This document shows, piece by piece, positions 6,541 through 10,000 of a stretch of DNA of 10,000 nucleotides. Numbering within the stretch: position 1 is the stretch's first letter; the number at the start of each line of letters is the position of its first letter. The notes under the pieces are model-generated. The model did not search any database. It was given only the letters and a program-made list of their open reading frames with translations, and was not told the DNA's origin. The stretch covers positions 1-10,000 of the forward strand of contig JALOMX010000042.1 of the NCBI GenBank assembly GCA_025455245.1. The letters are read 5' to 3'. The position numbers and the translations under genes were made by a program. The DNA is from Chitinophagaceae bacterium (GTDB taxonomy: Bacteria; Bacteroidota; Bacteroidia; Chitinophagales; Chitinophagaceae).

Positions 6541-6695
6541 ATAGTTTTTATTTGAGTTCCCAATATATTTAGAATGAATGAGGATTACAAACATTTTCTG
6601 CGAAATAATTCTCCAAATAGTTCAAAGGGTGTTTTCTATTCACAGCGGTTTGATAAGGTGTTTATAAAAATGAATGGCTGGCAAATGCAAGCCGC

Positions 6696-6703
6696 TAATT
6701 TTG
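6696..6703 (+). promoter_or_regulatory. Possible Bacteroidota -7 promoter element for parE
   Basis: TAATTTTG matches the TAnnTTTG -7 consensus of the Bacteroidota housekeeping sigma factor. It lies 20 bases upstream of the chosen parE ATG at 6724, which would give a leader of about 15 bases containing GGAGAG (6709-6714), a possible weak Shine-Dalgarno 9 bases from the ATG. No clear -33 TTG is seen at normal spacing. It sits inside the extended open frame upstream of parE, which supports treating that extension as noncoding. Confidence 0.45.
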
Positions 6704-6723
6704 TTGCCGGAGAGAATTACGCT

Positions 6724-8619
6724 ATGGCAAAAGATGCAGTTGATATTTTTGAATACAATGAGGAAAGTATTAAAACCCTTGACTGGCAGGAACATATTCG
6801 TCTTCGTCCGGGAATGTATATTGGTAAATTGGGGGACGGGTCGAGTGCCGATGATGGGATTTATGTCCTTCTTAAAGAGGTTATAGACAACTGTATCGAC
6901 GAACATACCATGGGTTACGGAAAAACTATTGAAGTAAACGTGGGTAAAAATGGAGAGGTCACTGTTCGCGATTTCGGAAGGGGTATCCCGCTGGGAAAGG
7001 TGGTAGATGTAGTCAGTAAGATTAATACCGGTGCAAAGTATGACAGCAAGGTTTTTCAAAAAAGCGTAGGACTCAACGGGGTTGGTACCAAGGCCGTAAA
7101 TGCATTGAGCCATCATTTTAAGGTAGTATCTTTTCGGGATGGAAAAGCCAAAACAGCCGAGTTTTCAAAAGGTGTGCTTACCTATGAAAGCAAGGAAGAA
7201 AAATCCACGGAACCGAATGGGACCTTCGTTTCCTTCACACCCGATGATGGGATTTTTCATCACTATAAATTCAAAACTGAGTTCATAGAAAGTCAGTTGC
7301 TCAACTATTGTTACTTAAATGCCGGACTTGCATTGGTTTTTAACGGCAAACGGTTTGTCAGCAAAAATGGCCTTCTCGATCTGCTGACACGGAAAACAAA
7401 TGCGGATGAATTAAGGTATCCCATTATCCACCTCAAGGGCGAGGATATCGAAATTGCACTAAGCCACAACAACGATTATGGCGAAGACCTTTATTCATTT
7501 GTAAACGGACAATTTACCACACAAGGCGGTACGCATCAGCAGGCTTTTAGGGAGGCCTATGTGAAGGTGATCCGGGATTTTTACAAAAAGGACTACGATA
7601 CTACCGACATCAGGCAATCCATTGTAGCTGCCATCAGTGTACGGGTTCAGGAGCCTGTTTTTGAAAGTCAGACCAAAACCAAACTCGGCAGTAACAATGT
7701 AGCCCCCGATGGGCCAAGCATGCGGAATTTTATGCTTGATTTCCTGGGAAAGGAACTTGATAATTATTTACACAAAAACCCTTCGGTTGCCGATGCACTT
7801 AAAAAGCGGATCGAACAAAGCGAACGGGAAAGAAAGGAACTTCAGGGCATTAAAAAAATTGCCAACGAAAGGGCCAAAAAAGCTGCACTCAACAACAAGA
7901 AATTAAGGGATTGTAATATCCATTTCGATGATGAGCCTCCGGCAAAAAACAAGGAACAATTCCTGGAAAAGAAAAACAATACCACCCTTTTCATTACGGA
8001 AGGGGACAGTGCAAGCGGTAGTATTACCAAGGCGCGCGATGTAGATACGCAGGCCGTTTTCAGTTTGCGCGGTAAGCCTTTGAACTGCTACGGGCAAACC
8101 AAAAAAATGGTTTACGAAAATGAAGAATTCAACCTGTTGCAACATGCCCTGAATATTGAAGACGGTCTTGAAGGGTTGCGTTACAACAGGATTATTCTTG
8201 CCACCGATGCCGATGTGGATGGTATGCACATCCGCTTGCTTATGATGACCTTTTTCCTTCAGTTCTTCCCCGACCTTGTAAAGAAGGGACATTTGTATAT
8301 TCTTGAAACCCCCTTGTTCAGGGTTCGCAATAAGCAGGAAACCATTTATTGCTACAACGAGCAGGAAAAACAGGCAGCCATGCAAAAGCTTGGTAAAAAT
8401 CCGGAGATCACACGCTTCAAGGGTTTGGGAGAAATTTCACCGAATGAATTCGGACAGTTTATCGGGGCAGATATCAGGCTTCAGCCTGTTTTGCTGGAAA
8501 TGGGGGATCATATTCAGCAACTGCTTGAATATTATATGGGCAAAAACACACAGCAAAGACAAGAGTTTATCATTGACAACCTTCGGGTAGATCTTGATAA
8601 ATTAGAGGTGCTGAATTAA
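6724..8619 (+). CDS. parE: DNA topoisomerase IV subunit B (type IIA topoisomerase ATPase)
   Basis: This ATPase/TOPRIM subunit pairs with ParC to pass DNA duplexes through double-strand breaks and unlink daughter chromosomes. The 631-aa protein is complete. The GHKL ATPase has [10 protein letters not shown] with likely catalytic Glu52 and Mg-binding Asn56, RDFGRGIP (82-89), and the ATP lid [14 protein letters not shown] (116-129). The transducer has the QTK loop in QTKTKLGS (316-323). The TOPRIM domain has EGDSASGS (426-433), the metal-binding DADVD (495-499) and RFKGLGEI (564-571). KARD after the EGDSASG motif, the sequence around SLRGKPLN, and the short C-terminus without an insert favour the Bacteroidota ParE type over GyrB, though the two are close. 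The frame is open to an ATG at 6574, but [21 protein letters not shown] is the usual family start, so I take 6724. The methyltransferase gene follows after 6 bases. parC is not in the window. Confidence 0.94.
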   Translation: MAKDAVDIFEYNEESIKTLDWQEHIRLRPGMYIGKLGDGSSADDGIYVLLKEVIDNCIDEHTMGYGKTIEVNVGKNGEVTVRDFGRGIPLGKVVDVVSKINTGAKYDSKVFQKSVGLNGVGTKAVNALSHHFKVVSFRDGKAKTAEFSKGVLTYESKEEKSTEPNGTFVSFTPDDGIFHHYKFKTEFIESQLLNYCYLNAGLALVFNGKRFVSKNGLLDLLTRKTNADELRYPIIHLKGEDIEIALSHNNDYGEDLYSFVNGQFTTQGGTHQQAFREAYVKVIRDFYKKDYDTTDIRQSIVAAISVRVQEPVFESQTKTKLGSNNVAPDGPSMRNFMLDFLGKELDNYLHKNPSVADALKKRIEQSERERKELQGIKKIANERAKKAALNNKKLRDCNIHFDDEPPAKNKEQFLEKKNNTTLFITEGDSASGSITKARDVDTQAVFSLRGKPLNCYGQTKKMVYENEEFNLLQHALNIEDGLEGLRYNRIILATDADVDGMHIRLLMMTFFLQFFPDLVKKGHLYILETPLFRVRNKQETIYCYNEQEKQAAMQKLGKNPEITRFKGLGEISPNEFGQFIGADIRLQPVLLEMGDHIQQLLEYYMGKNTQQRQEFIIDNLRVDLDKLEVLN

Positions 8620-8625
8620 TACATT

Positions 8626-9417
8626 ATGTTTGAATTTCATACAAACCGACATGCTTACCATGAGTTGCTGCATCGCAACGCTATTGAGCATATTATACCC
8701 TTTATACAAAAGGAAATGATTATTGGGCCCGGTTCGCGGGTGCTTGAAATCGGCAGTGGCGATGGTGGCAATATTTCTGCATTTCTTACGCTTGGTTGTT
8801 CAGTTGTTGGGGTAGAACTTGATCCCAATCTGGTTGAGTTTACCAAACAGAAATTAGATTCTTATATCAGCAGCGAAAAGCTTGTGATGCTTTCCAAAGA
8901 TATTTATGATGCCGATATTGAAAACGACCTTGGTGGAAAATTCGATCTCATTATCCTCAAGGATGTAATAGAGCATATTCATGATCAGCCAAAGCTTTTC
9001 AGGCGTATGAAAGAAATGCTTAATGAAAGAGGCATGATCTTTTTTGGTTTTCCCCCATGGCAAATGCCGTACGGAGGACATCAACAAATTTGCCGGGGAA
9101 CATTGACGAGCAAAATGCCCTGGTATCATTTGTTGCCCCGGTCGTGGTATAAAAGGATTTTAGAAAAAAATAATGAGCCTGTTGAAGTCCTCATGGAAAT
9201 AAGGGATACCGGAATTTCCATTGAAAGATTTGAAAAGATTGCAAAAGACACAGGTTATCAAACGGTGAAAAAGCAGTTGTGGTTGGTGAACCCCGTGTAT
9301 GAAAACAAATTTGGATTTCGGGCACGCAGGCAATTGCCTATTCTCAGGTCCATTCCTTGGTTGCGAAATTTTTTTACCACCTGTGCTTATTATTTATTAA
9401 AGCCTATGCAGGCCTAA
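8626..9417 (+). CDS. Class I SAM-dependent methyltransferase, substrate unknown
   Basis: This 263-aa protein has a Rossmann-fold methyltransferase domain of the Methyltransf_11/25 type. Motif I is VLEIGSGDGGN (39-49). The acidic residue that binds the SAM ribose is in GVELDPN (62-68), probably Glu64 or Asp66. The post-motif core is FDLIILKDVIEHIHD (106-120), followed by the helix LFRRMKEML and strand MIFFGFPPW (137-145). After residue 145 the sequence is specific to its subfamily: PYGGHQQICRG (148-158), an aromatic/basic middle part (WYHLLPRSWYKRI) and a basic C-terminus. The PPW and GGHQQ stretch probably shapes the substrate pocket. The accepting molecule (protein, lipid or small metabolite) cannot be deduced. 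There is no signal peptide. It lies 6 bases after parE and 16 before the DUF1835 gene, so it is probably co-transcribed with both. Confidence 0.88.
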   Translation: MFEFHTNRHAYHELLHRNAIEHIIPFIQKEMIIGPGSRVLEIGSGDGGNISAFLTLGCSVVGVELDPNLVEFTKQKLDSYISSEKLVMLSKDIYDADIENDLGGKFDLIILKDVIEHIHDQPKLFRRMKEMLNERGMIFFGFPPWQMPYGGHQQICRGTLTSKMPWYHLLPRSWYKRILEKNNEPVEVLMEIRDTGISIERFEKIAKDTGYQTVKKQLWLVNPVYENKFGFRARRQLPILRSIPWLRNFFTTCAYYLLKPMQA

Positions 9418-9433
9418 CTTAACAATCAGTGTT

Positions 9434-10000
9434 ATGATACATATTGTATTTAACCAATCCGATATTGATGTATTAAAAGCTGCACAGGCTCTCGATGAAA
9501 CATTATCGGGAGAGATTTTTATTATTCGGGATGACTATGCAGTGGGACCGATTATGCAATTGAATACACCGGAAGGATGGCAAACCCGCCGCGATTGGTG
9601 GAGGGCAGTTGTGGTAGCGAATACCCTGGATGAAGCGGACGCCATTATGGATATGGTAGATGATAAAAAAACGGTACATCAGATTCTCAAAAATCTGGAA
9701 TCTGATCCGGCTGAAAAGGTTTGGATATGGGCTGCACAAAACAAACATGATGTGTCGGGTTATTATTGGCTAATCAGTCAGCTTTCAGAATTTCAGGGCC
9801 GGATATTTATTCTTTATCTGAACAACCTGCCGTTTATTAATGAAAAGGGCGGCATTTTTTATCCGCAGTGGCTGTTTCAAATTCCTCCCCGTGAATTTCT
9901 GAAGGCCAAAAAATTGGCCAGGGTTGTTACACCCAGTGAATTTGAAGTTGATGCGGATGAATGGCTGAAACTTAGCCGCGAAATGAAACATGTAAGGCTG
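9434..10000 (+). CDS. DUF1835/DUF3658 protein, 3' end cut by window
   Basis: An open frame starts at the ATG at 9434 and runs through 189 codons to the right edge without a stop, so the gene is 3'-partial. The N-terminus MIHIVFNQSD, the IRDDYAVGPI stretch (31-40, like the DDLxxGPL of the family) and the tryptophan-rich WQTRRDWWRAV (49-59) fit DUF1835. The core VWIWAAQNKHDVSGYYWLISQL (97-118) also fits. The part starting near VTPSEFEVDADEWLKL (165-180) resembles DUF3658, which commonly follows DUF1835. Neither domain has an assigned biochemical function that I know of. The protein has no signal peptide and is probably cytoplasmic. It is the third gene of the parE run, 16 bases after the methyltransferase stop, with no Shine-Dalgarno. 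The full protein would be expected to extend some tens of residues beyond the window. Confidence 0.83.
   Translation, partial: MIHIVFNQSDIDVLKAAQALDETLSGEIFIIRDDYAVGPIMQLNTPEGWQTRRDWWRAVVVANTLDEADAIMDMVDDKKTVHQILKNLESDPAEKVWIWAAQNKHDVSGYYWLISQLSEFQGRIFILYLNNLPFINEKGGIFYPQWLFQIPPREFLKAKKLARVVTPSEFEVDADEWLKLSREMKHVRL

Noticed and set aside
6541..6594. Longer BON lipoprotein starting at 6594
   Set aside because: It would put 18 residues in front of a well-formed lipoprotein signal peptide that begins at the ATG at 6540.
6574..6723. 50-residue N-terminal extension of the topoisomerase subunit from an upstream ATG
   Set aside because: The extension is unlike any ParE N-terminus, spans a divergent promoter region and contains a TAnnTTTG element; the family's usual start matches the ATG at 6724.
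7903..8385. 160-residue open frame on the - strand within parE
   Set aside because: It is antisense to the conserved TOPRIM region of parE; its composition reflects the complementary codons and it has no domain.

Overview
The window looks like ordinary chromosomal housekeeping DNA from a member of the Bacteroidota, probably from the Chitinophagales/Sphingobacteriales side. Four things suggest this. MutS and the topoisomerase subunit have Bacteroidota-type sequences. The DUF486, DUF1835 and Ycf48-like genes are common there. Almost no start codon has a Shine-Dalgarno sequence. Two genes have TAnnTTTG-type -7 promoter elements close to the start. No rRNA, tRNA, CRISPR array, insertion sequence or phage gene is visible, and no gap between genes exceeds 300 bases.

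Layout. (1) 1-668, + strand: an outer-membrane beta-barrel protein cut by the left edge; its signal peptide begins upstream. It ends in a 12-bp hairpin at 688-718 that touches the mutS stop codon. (2) 718-3345, - strand: complete mutS. (3) 3537-4362, + strand: an unrecognised 154-aa glycine-rich membrane protein followed by a DUF486 (DMT_6) four-helix membrane protein. (4) 4366-5622, - strand: a secreted Ycf48/BNR-type propeller protein followed by a 68-aa membrane protein with an internal repeat. (5) 5691-6540, - strand: a two-BON-domain lipoprotein and a cytoplasmic BON-LysM protein, ending in a strong intrinsic terminator. (6) 6724-10000, + strand: topoisomerase IV subunit B, a class I SAM methyltransferase and a DUF1835/DUF3658 protein that runs off the right edge.

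How the genes work together. MutS (mismatch repair) and topoisomerase IV subunit B (chromosome decatenation) are core DNA-maintenance proteins, but nothing here links them functionally. The BON lipoprotein and BON-LysM protein probably form one transcription unit and may serve envelope or ionic-stress homeostasis in two compartments. The parE-methyltransferase-DUF1835 run is tightly spaced and likely co-transcribed; the partner gene parC is not in the window. The other membrane and secreted proteins have no assigned role.

I found no strong candidate for a new defence, mobile or biosynthetic system. The items most worth a second look are the 68-aa protein with duplicated membrane segments, the 154-aa glycine-rich protein, the terminator directly abutting the Ycf48-like start codon, the paired BON proteins, and the methyltransferase/DUF1835 genes behind parE.
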